From NCBI GenBank assembly GCA_028671895.1, contig CM053794.1, forward strand, positions 44,656,501-44,720,500: a stretch of DNA of 64,000 nucleotides. Direction: 5' to 3'. Source of the DNA: Oenanthe sinensis. Taxonomy: Eukaryota > Streptophyta > Magnoliopsida > Apiales > Apiaceae. The notes beneath the pieces are model-generated. The model searched no databases and was not told the origin of the DNA. It worked only from the letters and a program-made list of their open reading frames with translations. This document shows positions 9,791-23,391 of this stretch, one piece after another. The position numbers and the translations under genes are program-made. The first letter of the stretch is position 1. Each line of letters starts with the position of its first letter.

Positions 9791-10095
9791 ATTAGAGGCA
9801 GATCTAGGGGGTCCGTGGCCCCCTCAAGCGGGGAGAAAATTCTGACTAGTATTATTATATATGATTATTTATCTATTCGGGTACAGGTAAATTATATGTA
9901 AATTAAAAATTTTATAAATAAAATATCAAATTATATAAAAATTATATAAAAATGTGTATAAATATTGGCTTCAAGTCATGAATTTTAGTTAAAAATTAAT
10001 AAAATTTTAGTTTTGAGCCCCGATTAACCTCCAAAATTTAGTGATTTATTATTCTAGCCCTGACTATTTGGAATTTCTGATTCTGCTCCAAATAA
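9791..10095. mobile_element. Degenerate MITE-like fragment
   Basis: Starts GAGGCAGATCTAGGGGG, with TCCGTGGCCCCC just inside, and ends TCTGATTCTGCTCC, a poor inverted repeat. The beginning resembles the GGGGCGGAG family seen intact at 40648. No clear target duplication. Confidence 0.35.
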
Positions 10096-12854
10096 TATAA
10101 TTCTCTTAAAATAGTATGAAAACTACAATATTTATCTTACTAAAACTCTCAAATAAATGTAGTAAGAAGTTTTTATGCATTAATATTATGTAATTAATAA
10201 CTGTTCGTATTGTTAAAATTAAAATTTAAAAATTATTTTATAAATATTATTATCGAACAAATGAATAAATTAAAATATATAATATATAATTATTTTTTTC
10301 TCACATGGTCTTAATATTTATATTTATATTTAAGTGTGTTAATAAGGTAATAGGACTTATTTATAAACAAATATAAAAATAGACATATTTATAAATGACA
10401 CCATTAATTTGGGACATATTATATAAATTCCCGAAAAATTTTATTCACTTAATTTTTTTTTTAGAAAAACAAATTTATAAGTTCACTTCTTTTATTGAAC
10501 CATTCCTTCAACTTCCATTATTGAATTTTAATTTTATTATAACTGTTACTACATTATATTCCCTCCAAAGTCCAAATCAAATCGAACACAGTGATAAATC
10601 ATACTAATATGATAATACAAATAATTGAACTCGCGTCCCAATAGTCCAACATGGAACTTGTTTATATAATTATGGAGTCCCAATAACAAATTATAGTATG
10701 TGTTTGTGATACGATTTGATCATATATATGACAGAGACGAGTTGAAAAGGTTAATCATACTACTCATAAAGAACGATTATATAGCCATGGTCAGCGCCTG
10801 ATGCGCTCTAGATTCATAGGGAAACTAAATTATTTTAACTTTATTCTACTCTAATTTTTAGTTTATTGTTCAAGAACTTTATTGTACCCTAGTAGTATAC
10901 TAGTATGTGATAGGGAAAGTAAGAATAATATCCGGTGAATATGTCTCTCTATGGTTTGTTTTCTATGTATTCTAATGTCTCGCCATTATATTCCATATTC
11001 CTTGTGTTTGTCTCTATCATATTACATGCTACATGCATATATATAATTAAGCAATGCACGTCCTACCCACCACCTATACACTCTTTTTTAAATGAGGGCC
11101 GTTGAGAAATCAAGTTGGTTGATAAAAAAATTTGAATTTAAATAAACTCGACTCAATTTCATTTATTAAGAATTTGATCAAGTTTTTAATACTCCGTATT
11201 TCTTATGAATGAAAATATAAAATTTTAATTATTTTTTATCAACCCTACCGGATTCCGCTACCACCACAAACATTAAACCCAGATTATATATTTTTGTTAA
11301 GAGATGGAGTAGGTGGATATGCGAGGCAAGGATACAAGCATAAGAGTATGTGAATGCATCGAAATGTGAGAAGAATTTCTCTTTCACCTCCTACACTCAT
11401 CACTAGCATTCCGGTTTGAGCACAGGGACAAAAAAGAAAGCAAAGGAATCACCGTAATCAACGCCGATTTAAACAAATGACTAATTGATTAGCTTAAAAA
11501 ATTGACTGATGAGTTATGGCCCTTTTTCACCGTCGACGTACAATTTTTTTTGCATTGGTGCGACAAGGAGATCATGTACAAATAATACACGAGGTAATAA
11601 TCAATTTGATTCAAATTATATGGATGGTTTAGAATACGTAAATTCATTACATAATTCTATCAACGAAATATATTATTCTTACCAGTCCCGTTTGGCTCCA
11701 ATTATTTTTCAGAAATAAGCGAGTTCTTATTTTTGGAAAAAAGTATGTAAATATACGTGAATTCATTAGATTATTCTATTAAACTTACCAGAGATCCTTT
11801 AACAAAATTTGTAATCTGCAATTTCAGATGATTAAAGAAAGAAGCATGTGTATGACCATAATATCAAATGACCAAATATCTACATGCATGAGTATTATAC
11901 AGGGCTTAGATCTTAACGAATAATTGATACTGACATTCATTATTTGTGATAAAAAAGTAATGATTATTTTTTTGGCAATATAAATATTCAAAAGTTATTC
12001 ATCCATGCTATATTTAGCGTAAACTTTTAAAATTTCCACTATTATATAAATATTTTTTAAGAGAAGTATACTCCAACCCAACGATATGAACCCCCTATAA
12101 TATAATTGGATAAAAAGAGTACGTAGGAAAGAAATATTTGCAAGTGATTAAATAAATGGGGAAGGGTTACGCGATTGTCCTGTCTATTATGACCGGAGGA
12201 GACATACACAGAACAATGTGACCTAAAGAAATAGTATATATGCGTATGTATGGCCGGTACCCGAACGTGGTATGGAAGATGCTCCCTTCGTACAAAAATT
12301 AGGTGTTCCCATGTACAATATTTATGACTTGAAAAAAAAACAGGTCAACAATCTAATCTTAGGTTCCTACATAAACAATTGCTGCCAAATTCATCACAAA
12401 TAACTTAACAAGAAGTTGGGCCCTGTACCACAAATACTGGTCACCTCTGCATAACAACTAAATGTTGAAATCAAAGCACATTACTAATTATATATACAAA
12501 GTTACAAAAAGAAGAGGGAACCCTTTGTGTACACTCAAGTTTCCAAAACTGAACAAGCCACACTAGTTACCTCTACCCAAAACATCACAGGATTCACTCC
12601 ATATTAGAAGTTCAGAAAGAACATAAATTTTACCAGCAACCGGGCATAAGAAACATAAAAGAAGCTAATCATGATTCTATCACAATTCACCAATTGCAAA
12701 CCTAAAGAACAGAAAACATGATACATGATACATGTACATACTACACTACAGTTATTCCCTTCACCAGTTAGACTAAACAGTAAAAATATCCAATAGAACA
12801 TACACGGATGATTGAGATAGTAATGCTTGATTAAACTCACAAGTTAATAGCTCT

Positions 12855-15800
12855 TCATGTATCCTGCAAGAGGGGACGGCTGTTTACCATAAGAGCTAGT
12901 TCATTTGTGGCTACTCTTCCACTTGGATATTCCTGGTCTTTTCTCCCATAACTAGATATATGGACACGCATTTCACATTTCCCAATAAGCTCAAAGATGC
13001 AAATATCTCCTATCTGAATATCATTATCCCGAACAAAGGCCATCCACCCACCACAAAAAGTATGTAAAGTCTGCACTTTCATCGTCGGAACTGAATTTAC
13101 AGTCCAACAATCTCCTTTTATATTCCGAAGGACAATCTCTGTTCTGCAATTGGGAAGGTGTTCCATGGAAAACTTACATGGAACTTTCTGCAAAACAATG
13201 ATTTGATATCAGTCTGCAAAAAAGATATGGAAATAATAATTGCAAGAAAATTGAAACACCATTTAGATAGAGTGAAAGACTAATACACTTAAATTGCCTA
13301 ATATGGTATTGCACTGCTGCTAAATGCGAGTGTATAGAATTGGTAATATACTCCTATTACAAGTATAATCTTAATGAAGTTGTTTGTTTCCAGTAAAAAG
13401 TTACAAATATGTAAGAACGTACAAACATATATTACACCAAGGGCAATTAAGGAGATAATCTAGCATGTGCAATTCTGCATATAGATATAGATGCATGAGA
13501 AGCACTTGTAGTTATAGATGTTACTTTCAGATCCACAACACTGTGTAAAATATGGACACGTGAGAAAGAAATCCAATATATCTATGAAATACTTAGAATA
13601 TACTTGGTAGTTATTACTAATCTCGCAAAGGATAATTAGCACAATATCTCATGAATTGCATCATCCCTGGAATTAATGACTGAACATATAGTCAACTTCT
13701 AATTTACCTTTTAGCATAAAAAAAACTTCTAATTTACCCCTACTAGTGGGTAGCAACTGTGACTTTCAATAAAGAAAGTCCACGCAATAGCGAACCAAGT
13801 AAGGCGTGGCTATCTATTTGGGTGTTCCAATGGTGGCGGAAGTTATGGCAGACGTTTTCAATGGAAGGCATATAGTGTTTGGCAGTCGAATAGCATATAA
13901 TTGAGCACAGAGTTGCAGAATATACAGACTTAGAGGACATGAATTTACAAAAGAAATCACAACTGTTTATATAATTACCAATGTTCTTCTGAATAAATCA
14001 ATATTTAATCACAGACAATATTTAAAACAAGTCTAAACTGGCTTCCTGAGCTACATCAAAACCAGAAGAATATATTATTAACCAGATAATATGATAATTG
14101 TGTTGAGGAAAATTAGATTAAACAGCTGAATTTATATAATTACACCAATGTTCTTCTGAATAAATCAATATTTAATCACAGACAATATTTAAAACAAGTC
14201 TAAACTTGCTTCCTGAGCTACATCAAAACCAGAAGAATATATTACTAATCAGATAATATGACAATTGTGTTAAAGGAAAATTAGATTAAACAGCTGAATT
14301 CTAGAATGATATATATTTATATTCGTTTAAGCTTGGACACAGGTACAACTCCCCTTGGTTTGTCATAAGATTGGTCCCAAGCCTCCGGGTTCAGCTTTTC
14401 CTGCGTTAGTTGTCATCCATATTCTACAGTAATTATTAGTGGAGTACAACTGATATACATTCCGAGTCTTTAATTTATTGAATGTAAGGAGACATAATTT
14501 GATCAAATATTAATTGGGGATAATCTTCCAAACATCTGCACAAGTCACACCTTCATATTACATTTGTACAAGCTACACCCTCAGATATATAATATGAGCA
14601 TGGTGGTACTTGGCCAGGTTGCAGGCTGTGGGTTTCTAAAGGCAAATAGATGATTACGTATTCTCTTTCCGCTAGCATTTTTCTTCTTTTTTTTTTTACA
14701 TGGGAGTAAGATACTTTATCTATCTGTGAAACTATAGTATCTTCCACAGTATGGGTTAGGTCATTACCAAGACATCAAACAAATGACACAATTTCAAAAG
14801 AGATATAGAAAAGTGGGCTGATAATTAATTGCATAACAGCATTATGTTGTATTGAATAATACAAATAACACTATCACCATAAAAACAATATAGATAATAA
14901 ATACATTGATTTACCTACCATCGTGAATGAACCACTAATGTTAAACTTCTTCATGATTCTCACAAAATGAGGCAGACTGGAAAGAAATGATTCTGCTGCT
15001 ATCTTTTCTTCAGGTGCTGACTTCATTGACATAAAACTCCTGATATGAGGACCCTGTTGGTTTTGCTTGTTTTTTCTCCTATTGCTCCCTGTTCCCAATT
15101 AATAGTTCAAAAGATTGTTACATCTTGCGGCTGGACGAGGCAATGTTACTCGATAGGGTATTAGAAGGTAGAAAGATTATATAACAAAGCATTTGACACC
15201 GGAACGAGATGGATGCAACTGTGGAAGTTATAGCCAACAAAATAATGGTGGGAAGACAAATCCTTAAAACTGCACCAGGTATGTCCCAGGATAATATTAA
15301 AAACATATTACAGTAGTTATAGAAGTTTTAAAACATATTACCTTGCTTTTTGTTGCAACTGGATTTTTCTGCCTTGGATATTGATTTTACATGAGATGCA
15401 CAAGAATTTCCTTTTGATATTTCTGACAGATGAGTTGAATAACCTGAAATCTTCAGTGTACTAGCAGCACATGCATTGCTTACCACTTTACACACTGGCT
15501 TATTACTATGGTTATCTACCCCTTCAGTTTGTACCCTGAGAATCCGCACATGAAATTCGCAATTCTGCACTAGTTCAAAGATGCAGATATCTCCCATATT
15601 GATGGTATTGTCTCGGACAAAACTTAACCACCCTCCACAGAAAGTATGTGATGTCTGCACTCTTGTGTTTGGAATTGAATTGATAACCCAACTTTCTCCG
15701 TCTGCATTGCGTAGTATAATCTTTATTTTGCATTTGGGCAGGTGTGCCATGGAAAACTGATATGGGATGTTCTACATGACATGACAAGTAACATAAAATG

Positions 15801-18244
15801 TAGATGAGAGACGAAAAATATCAAACAAGCTGATATAATAAATGAACACCCAAATTCTAACGCCCCCCCTCCGGATTTTTTTAAGGGTGGAAAGCAATAG
15901 AATGTAAGAGGAAGTAAGAAAATTGAGATGCAATAAGTTTCACACACTTGCTCCCGAGTTTAAAAAAAATATGGAGTGAAACTACTTTTATTAATGTGCT
16001 CCGGAGTTGGAAGGAAAGCATGCAAGTAGCTGTTAAATTATCAACTTATTCTTATATTTAAAAAAGTGATGATTGAACTGGTAGGGGTGTATTTGTAATT
16101 ATAAGACTTTTTTAATTCTCACCTTTCACTTGCTTTCCTTTGCATCCCATTTTTGGAGTGAAAGTCTGGGAAGAAAGCATGTCAAATTTGAATTTCTCTG
16201 TACTTGTTTTCCTTATTAAAAAAAACGCGGGAGCATGAATAGGAATGCAAATTTTATAATTTTTTCCTGTTACCTGCTTTCCTCCTTGTTTAAAACTCGG
16301 TAGCAAGGTATAAATAGAAGCCTCTCAGCAATGGTTTCTTAAAGGAAGGTTCTATCAATAATGGAAAAGGTGCTTACTATTAAACGACCTCAAATTTTAC
16401 ATGGCTGGAATGGCCATGACATTTTGGACCAAGATCACTGTTTGAGTTTGTCAATTAAAAATATTAACTAAAGTGTTCGACTATTACTGGCCACACAAGT
16501 TGATGTTGGGTGATTCAGGCCCTTCATACATGCATTACTTAATAATGAGATAAAGATATCAATGGCACAGGTTAACTAGTATCAGATTAGATTAGAATGC
16601 ATTGATGTACAAGAAGCTAGAAATATAAGGATGTAATAAAATTGTAAACGATGTGAAAATCGGACTCCATTAGTTCCACATATCAGATTTTATTCACTTT
16701 TTACTATGACATAAGATGCATATCCGCATAAAAGCAATATTGTAGAACTGATGAGTGACGAGATACTTACCAATGTGTATGATCCACTAACGTTGAACCT
16801 TTTCATAACCTTCGTAAAAGTAGGATAGGGGGAAGTGAATGCTTGGGCTATTCTATCTGCTTCAGGAGCTGACAGCAAGCCGTAATTAAGTAATCCCTCT
16901 GCGATGCATTAATGGGTTAAGCTTCACTTGTAAATAAAACACTACAGAACCAGTTAATAGTTAATACTGTGTTCCAGAAACATAGATGATTTATCAAAAC
17001 TTTCGTTAATTAATATGCAAGCCACTTTTTGAGGATACAATTCTACCAAAAACTAGTTGCAACTATAATTTCATGCACGTTAAAATGTAAAATAATTAAT
17101 ACATTTAATTCGGCCCTGTAAATTGGAAATCAGAGGATTTTGGGATGAAAGGGCAAAGGAACATGTACACAATATCTGAGAACTTTTCCGAAGATGTTAA
17201 GTACAAAAATATTTCACAATTACTTAATAAGTTTTACCTGAGTTTTTACCTGACGGCATAGCAACAGTCACAGAATTTTTTGAAGGACCGCTAACATATT
17301 CAGCTAAGGTAGAAAGGCGAGATGTTTCAGTTGTGGCGCCCATAGAAGCCACATTTCCCTGCAAGCGCCTTTCTTTGTCAGCTATATCCCGAAGGGAACC
17401 CTGGTACTTGGTAACACATTCTGAAGGGACTTGAGAACTTCTCATCTTCTTTCGTGCATATCCAACAATGTTTTCTGTTTCCCTCTTTTTTGTGTTTAAA
17501 GTGTCACATTTGCTTTGGTCTTGACTGCATTGTGCAGTAGATGCTGCTTCCTTCTCACAGGAAGTTTGATCAAAAACTTGGACAACAAATTGCAGATCAC
17601 CTTCGTATCCAAAAAGCAAAGAATCTCCATCTTCCAAGGAATGATCTCTGACAAATGATTGCCACCCTTCATAAATACATAAATCATCATCATGCTTAAT
17701 CAAGGAAGCATACCAGATATCCCCACTAGGACCTTCCAATGTCACAGTTCCACAAGTATATCCTTCCAAATTCACAATGAATTTTGGTGGAACTTTCTGT
17801 AATTTAAAAATAACAGGAATACAGGATCAATGCACCACATAGTAGAGTCGAAAGAGATAGGATAACCCAAGTTTCACTACACAAGCATTGTAGCAGGTAC
17901 AACATTTTCCTATTTTCCAAATCTTGGTAATTATCTCAATTTACAAGGCACATAAAACACATACTGAAAGTTTAACACTTTACAAAATCAGAAATCTTGG
18001 TAATATATGGCAATTAAACAGTAAGCTGTTATATAAAATGCGGGTCATTTCTAACATATCAAACATAGTTTAATTAATCAAACCTAAAGGGAAAATCACA
18101 GATAGCTCGAGAGAAATTAGTGAAATAAAGAGCAGTAAATGTGTGGGATTAAAAAGAAAAGATAGATAAAATAAATACCAGCATATGAGAGCAAGAGACG
18201 GGATTAAATTTGACCAAGAAGTAAGACATCTTCGTACTCCCCAT
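12855..18244 (-). CDS. Triple B3-domain (REM-type) DNA-binding protein, 561 aa, six exons
   Basis: Exons by GT-AG and phase: 18244-18179, 17796-17238, 16898-16771, 15771-15342, 15088-14919, 13187-12855, total 1,686 nt, closing in frame. Starts MGSTKMSYFLVKF. B3 domain 1 spans residues ~8-110 (KVPPKF, GYTCGTVTLEGPSGDIWY, GWQSFVRDHSLEDGDSLLF). After a serine/lysine-rich linker, B3 domain 2 covers ~235-345 (FTKVMKRFNVSGSY, then NIPYQF and CGGWLSFVRDNTINMGDIC). B3 domain 3 covers ~430-540 (FVRIMKKFNISGSF, KVPCKF, CGGWMAFVRDNDIQIGDIC). Domains 2 and 3 are closer to each other than to domain 1, suggesting internal duplication, and their exon breaks coincide. REM-family B3 proteins bind DNA in the nucleus, several acting in reproductive or vernalisation pathways; the target here is unknown. 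The family is sure; exact exon ends are inferred. Confidence 0.87.
13967..14301. repeat. Tandem duplication (~167-bp unit, two copies) in B3 gene intron 5
   Basis: CCAATGTTCTTCTGAATAAA begins at 13978 and again at 14145. The copies are nearly identical to the shared CAGCTGAATT end, with few substitutions, so the duplication is recent. Confidence 0.9.
15948..16306. mobile_element. MITE-like element in B3 gene intron 3
   Basis: Ends form an inverted repeat: TTGCTCCCGAGTTTAAA at the left and, reverse-complemented, TTGCTACCGAGTTTTAAA at the right. Length 359 bp, no ORF. No convincing target duplication, so the superfamily is unassigned. Confidence 0.5.
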
Positions 18245-18572
18245 CTCCTCAATTCAACTCCAAGATACAGTAAACCCTAAAAAACTTGAAATCGTTGTCG
18301 CCTTTTTTTTTAATTTAAACAAAATTGGGTTGGAAAATCACATCGATTCGCTGGGAATTATAACTTAGACGCTGCTTAGCTACTTAATTCAACACAACAC
18401 CAACAGCATATTTGTATCTATCTATGTATTGTGTGTATGTATATGTGCATCTTGTATATCTCTTCATGTTTCTTTCCTTGCAATAAATTATATTTTCTAG
18501 TCATTTATTCATAAAACAAAGAGCGGATATTTTGATTAAACAAATTGTTTGGGAAGAAACTAACTTCTGAAA

Positions 18573-18605
18573 CTAGGGAAAATGCTGCGCCACGCGCGGA
18601 TTAAT
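18573..18605 (-). mobile_element. Helitron-like 3' terminus
   Basis: On the minus strand a GCGC-GTG-GCGC hairpin is followed after 10 nt by CTAG and then T, the Helitron 3' signature. The body would extend to higher coordinates. No 5' TC end or RepHel ORF was found, so this is non-autonomous or chance. Confidence 0.4.
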
Positions 18606-19662
18606 TATTTTTTATTATAAATTTATATTTGCAGTTGTTGAAAATTATTTTAAATATTATTTTAAAAGCCCCTCTTAAATTATATTATTTTTAAAAGCCA
18701 ATGCATATCAAAATATTATATCTACCAAAACACAGTCATTCTATACAATATTTTATGAAAAATACTTAAGATGTATATCATGTTCTTTATTATATACTTT
18801 TATTGATATTAATACTTTTTAATCATTATCTATTAGCTTGTTTGATTAATTATAATATATAATATTTTGGAATAAAATAAAAGTTACTAAACATGTTAAA
18901 TATTACTTTCATCCTGAATTAGAAGTCCCCGGTCTTTTGACATGCATGTTAAGACGGATGGACTATATAGCTTTTTAAATTCTTTTTAAAATTCTTTTCC
19001 TTTAAATAAAAATTATGGAACATTACCGCGCGGCACCAAAATTTTTGCTAAATTTTTATTAGTTGTTCAAAATTATGTTAAATATTTTTTCTAAATAAAT
19101 TGTGCTACCTATTTGTGTACATTAACAAATACATTTTAATTTGTTGTTCGCTATGCAGTTTCTAAAGTATTAACAAAATTAATACTATTATGTAAGTTAA
19201 TCAAATATATATTTTCTATTTTGACCGAAAAAGTGTATAATCATAAAATTAACAATTTTTTTTTACATAACTTTATTATTTTTTATTATTTAAAGTATTT
19301 ATTAATTAATGTAACAAATTAATTCAAATAATAAATAACATTTTGCAAAATAATTATATGAATATTGTAGGGAAAAAATACTTTCAAAATATATATAATT
19401 TATAATAATTTTAAAATTTCATTTATGCACCGAATTCGTAGTTTCTAACATAATAATAAAATTAATAATTATGTAAGTTAGTCAAATACATATATTTTAT
19501 TTTGACTTGAATAAGTGCATTACTATAAAATTGTCTATACATGACTTGATTAAATTTTATTATTTAAAAATATTTAATAACTAATGTAATAGAATAATTC
19601 AAAAATAATAGTTAGGATTTCAAATATAAATATATAGATTATTAGTTGAAAAATAAACTATC

Positions 19663-19695
<33 letters not shown>

Positions 19696-21381
19696 CTGTA
19701 ATAATTTTAAAAAAATATGAAAATAAAAATTACGATAAGAATTTAATTTCTAGCATTAAAAATTAAAAATATTAAATATAATTAAATAATTCTCTTAAAA
19801 GCCAATACTCCACTCACATCACACAATATTTGATATTGATAAAATAATTTATCTTAACAAAATGTTAATTTATCCCATTATAATATATTATCCCATTAGA
19901 TATTTATAAATTATAGTATATATTGAAAAAATTATTTTGATCATATAATTTCATAACTATTAATTGTTCCGCTAAAATAGAAAATTAATCAATTATAATA
20001 TATATGTCTCACCATAATAATAACTAAAACTTAGATTGTTTAAGAAAATTAACTTCAATATATATAATTGTAATAATTTAAAAAAAAAATATAACACAAT
20101 ATTTGGAAAAAAAAAATTAATAGTCACGATAAGAATAAAATTTCTAGCATCACAAATTAAGAATATTAAATATAATCAAATAATTCTCTTAAAAACCGAC
20201 TCTCCACTCATATCACACGATATTTGATACTAATAAAATAATTTATCTTAACAAAATTTTAATTTATTTCATTATAATATTTAACACATTAGATATTTAT
20301 GAATTATAGCATATATTGAAAAATTAGTTTGATCATATAATTTCATAACTATTAATTGTTCCGCTAAAATAGAAAATTAATAAATTATAATATATATGAC
20401 CCGCCATAATAATAACTAAAAATTAAATTATTTTAGAAAATTAACTTTAAAAAATTCTGAATCGTTATTTATAGTTTATTTTTAAATTAATTTTTAAAAG
20501 AAAAAATAACTATAAAAATTCTATATAATATTAAAATTATGTTGCATTATTATTATTTTCAATTAATGAAATAAAATAACTATGATATTAAAACAAATTT
20601 ATTAAGATATTATAGACGATAAAATAAATTGAATATGTATTTATTAACTACGATAAATGACTCACTAAAATACAATTAAATATAAAAAGAATCAGAAATT
20701 TAAAATACTCAAAACAGGAAAATTAAGAAAATATAATTGGAACAAAATAATTATGATGTTATTAAAAAATAATTTGCTAAACAATTATGTAAATTTAATG
20801 GCTAATTAAAGGAAATTTAAAAATAAAAAAATAAGACATTCTTATAAAATATCAATAAAATAAATGGAAAGTATATTTGTTAAGAATAATGAATGAATAA
20901 TTTAAATGTTAATAAATTTAAAGGAAACTCTCGGAAAAAAGTTTTTAAAAATGATCTAAAGAGTTTCGAAGAGTCTAAATTTTGGTTATAAAATTAATTG
21001 GTAAAATATGTATAAGTTGTTCAATCTTTTGATATTCGAAAGTTGATTTATCAAACAAACATACAAAAAAAGAATATTTTATTTATAATATTAAGGGTTG
21101 AGATTATTATTATGATTATTTAATACTTAATACTTTTACTTAAAACTAAAAATCAAACAATAAATCAAAATAATGATTTTTTTTTTAAATCTGGGAATGC
21201 AAGTAAAAGGAGGTAGCGGCATAAAAGTAGGAGTCCAATTCACCAGGTTGCAAGAAAATGAGCTTAAACAAATATTAAACTGCCACATCATCCGTGTTGA
21301 TCCCTCCTATTATACATATATTATTATTATTATTATTATTATGCTCATTTTCAGTTTATTGGATAATAAATATTATTATTA
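18606..21381. other. Very AT-rich intergenic region with diverged internal duplications
   Basis: No gene recognised. Similar blocks recur near 19140-19420 and 19425-19640 (the GTAAGTTARTCAAATA phrase), before the clearer duplication at 19692-20445. A (TA)n tract lies at 19667-19695. Its composition suits a decayed non-autonomous element. Confidence 0.5.
19692..20445. repeat. Tandem duplication, period ~394 bp, two diverged copies
   Basis: Landmarks such as AATTCTCTTAAAA (19788 and 20182) and ATTAATTGTTCCGCTAAAAT occur in the same order in both halves. Confidence 0.8.
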
Positions 21382-21690
21382 TTATTTTGACAAAAAGCAA
21401 ATTGCATTACTCCAACTCTGAATACAATCTCTAACATTAACTGGAACAGAACTCCAGTCAAAGATACGATCAGGATACATATGAGACACATGAGCAAGTT
21501 CGTGTGCCGGCATATTCGCAGATCCTTTAATAAAATACAACTTAAGGTTGTTTGCCTCTTTTATTAACTCCCTACAATCTTGAATCACTTGACCAATTTT
21601 TGAACGCATGAGGACTGAACTTCTAATCATCTGAACTACCGCCAGACAGTCAGATTCAATGGTAACACTAGTCCATCCCACAAAGGGCCT
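21382..21690 (-). pseudogene. RNase H (RVT_3-type) fragment of a LINE-like reverse transcriptase
   Basis: About 100 residues match the C-terminal RNase H-like domain common in plant non-LTR retrotransposons: IESDCLAVVQMI, VIQDCRELI, then GSANMPAHELAH. The segment ends in a stop at 21382. Upstream on the minus strand the similarity stops abruptly near 21690 and turns into AT-rich sequence, with no reverse transcriptase, so it is a 5'-truncated insertion remnant, as LINEs usually leave. A single-exon host RNase H-like gene is less likely because there is no domain start or ATG in a sensible place. Confidence 0.65.
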
Positions 21691-21741
21691 GGGAGAGGGC
21701 ACGAAGTCTCGGCTTGGGTAAATGTATATTGTATAATACAA

Positions 21742-23391
21742 TTTGGATAATTGTATTTCATTTCACTATTTCAGTAGGAAAGAAACATCACCTTATTATT
21801 ATAATCTGTTTTGGAAATAATAATATTTTTATATCCTTATAAATCAGATAACATTATATTATTTTTTATTATGAATGGAATTTTGACAAATTATAAAATA
21901 TAGTGTCAATTACAGTTTAATTAAAAATTGTGAAGTTCAAAATATATTGTATTTTTATTTAATATATTAATATCTATACTATTTTTATAATATATTATCG
22001 TTATATATAGTCCTACTCAAGTTTTTAAATCTACAAACTTATAATTTATACGATATGTTAGTTAATTGATAATTAAATAAATAATTTTTTATATTTTGTT
22101 GATATTTGATATAAAAAAAAATTATTAAAATTTATATGATTAAGAACTTATGATAATTATATGTTATGGAATATATATTTTATTTTAAAATTTAATAATA
22201 ATAAATTAATTTAAAAAATCAATTTAATAATAATTAAAAATTAAGTGATGAAAAATATCTCTGAAAGTAAATAAATTATTGTGATTTATAAAATGGACCA
22301 ATAAACCCTATTATTTTAAAATGATGGTTTCATATAATTTTTATAATAAAATTTTATTAACCAAGGTTTAAAAATAATTTTAAAATTTTAGAATATTATC
22401 TATTAAAATTAATTGCTTAATTTAAAATATTATATAAATATTCAAAAAAATGCATCATAAAACTTATAAATATATGAATATTTGAATATATTATAATTAG
22501 CCTCACACGTGTAATTATAATTTCTTATTATATTTACTTATTATTTATAGTCTATATATTTTTTAATTTATAAATTATTTATAAGATAAGACAAATAGAT
22601 TTTAAAATTTTTATATCATATACTATTCTTTCAACTTTCAATGTTCTTTAAAAGTTATAATTTTTTTAATATTGTAATTTGTTTGTAGTTTATAAAAATT
22701 CAGAAATGGTATTTTTCGAAAAAATAAATAATGAAAAATTGAAAATAGTTGAATCATATAAAAATCAAATTTAAAAAGCTCAATAATATTTCTTTATATA
22801 ATTTTATTTGAGGGATTATGTCTAAAAACAAGAGTATTTCAAGAGTTAACCGGGCAATAATCTAAATAATTAGGCAATTAAAAGTGTAAAATGATATAAG
22901 GTTGGAAGGATAAGAATGAGTTAAGATTGAAAGGATAAAAATAGGTTGGGATGAGAATGAGCTAAACAAATGGAATTGACTGGGATGAGAATGAGGTGTG
23001 ATAAGAATACTTATTTCATTTTTTTATTCGTTTAGTAATATTAATTTTATTGAGAATGGAATAATTATTTTTATTAATTTATTTGTTTAATATATAAATA
23101 AAATGAATTCTAAAAAAAATTATTCAATAATAAATTTATTAAATAATATAGAAAATATAAGGAAAAATTAATTTACATGATAAGCATCCTTGCTTCTAAA
23201 CAATAATCAGAAATTTGATTGCCATTCAAAAAGTAAACAAAGATGAGCATCCTACTAAAATGCTAAGTATATAGGACCAGAAAATCATTAGAATGCTTCG
23301 ATACTCGTGACTTGGGATTTCAAGGTTCTAGTTTCAATGTTCTGTTTTTGCTGCCTGCCTGCCTGCGAAGTGATTGAGGCTGGCTATGACA
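21742..23391. other. AT-rich intergenic region and 3' flank of the NPH3/BTB gene
   Basis: No gene recognised. The stretch nearest 23391 is less AT-rich and is probably the 3' UTR of the gene that follows. Confidence 0.5.

Larger units (their letters stand above)
8237..12600. other. AT-rich intergenic region without recognisable genes
   Basis: No ORF with domain similarity; short ORFs are chance. Contains the tandem block at 8895-9165 and a degenerate MITE-like piece at 9791-10095. Nothing else is recognised. Confidence 0.6.

Noticed and set aside
13743..13940. 65-aa ORF in B3 gene intron 5
   Set aside because: No domain and not joined in phase to the B3 exons on either side.
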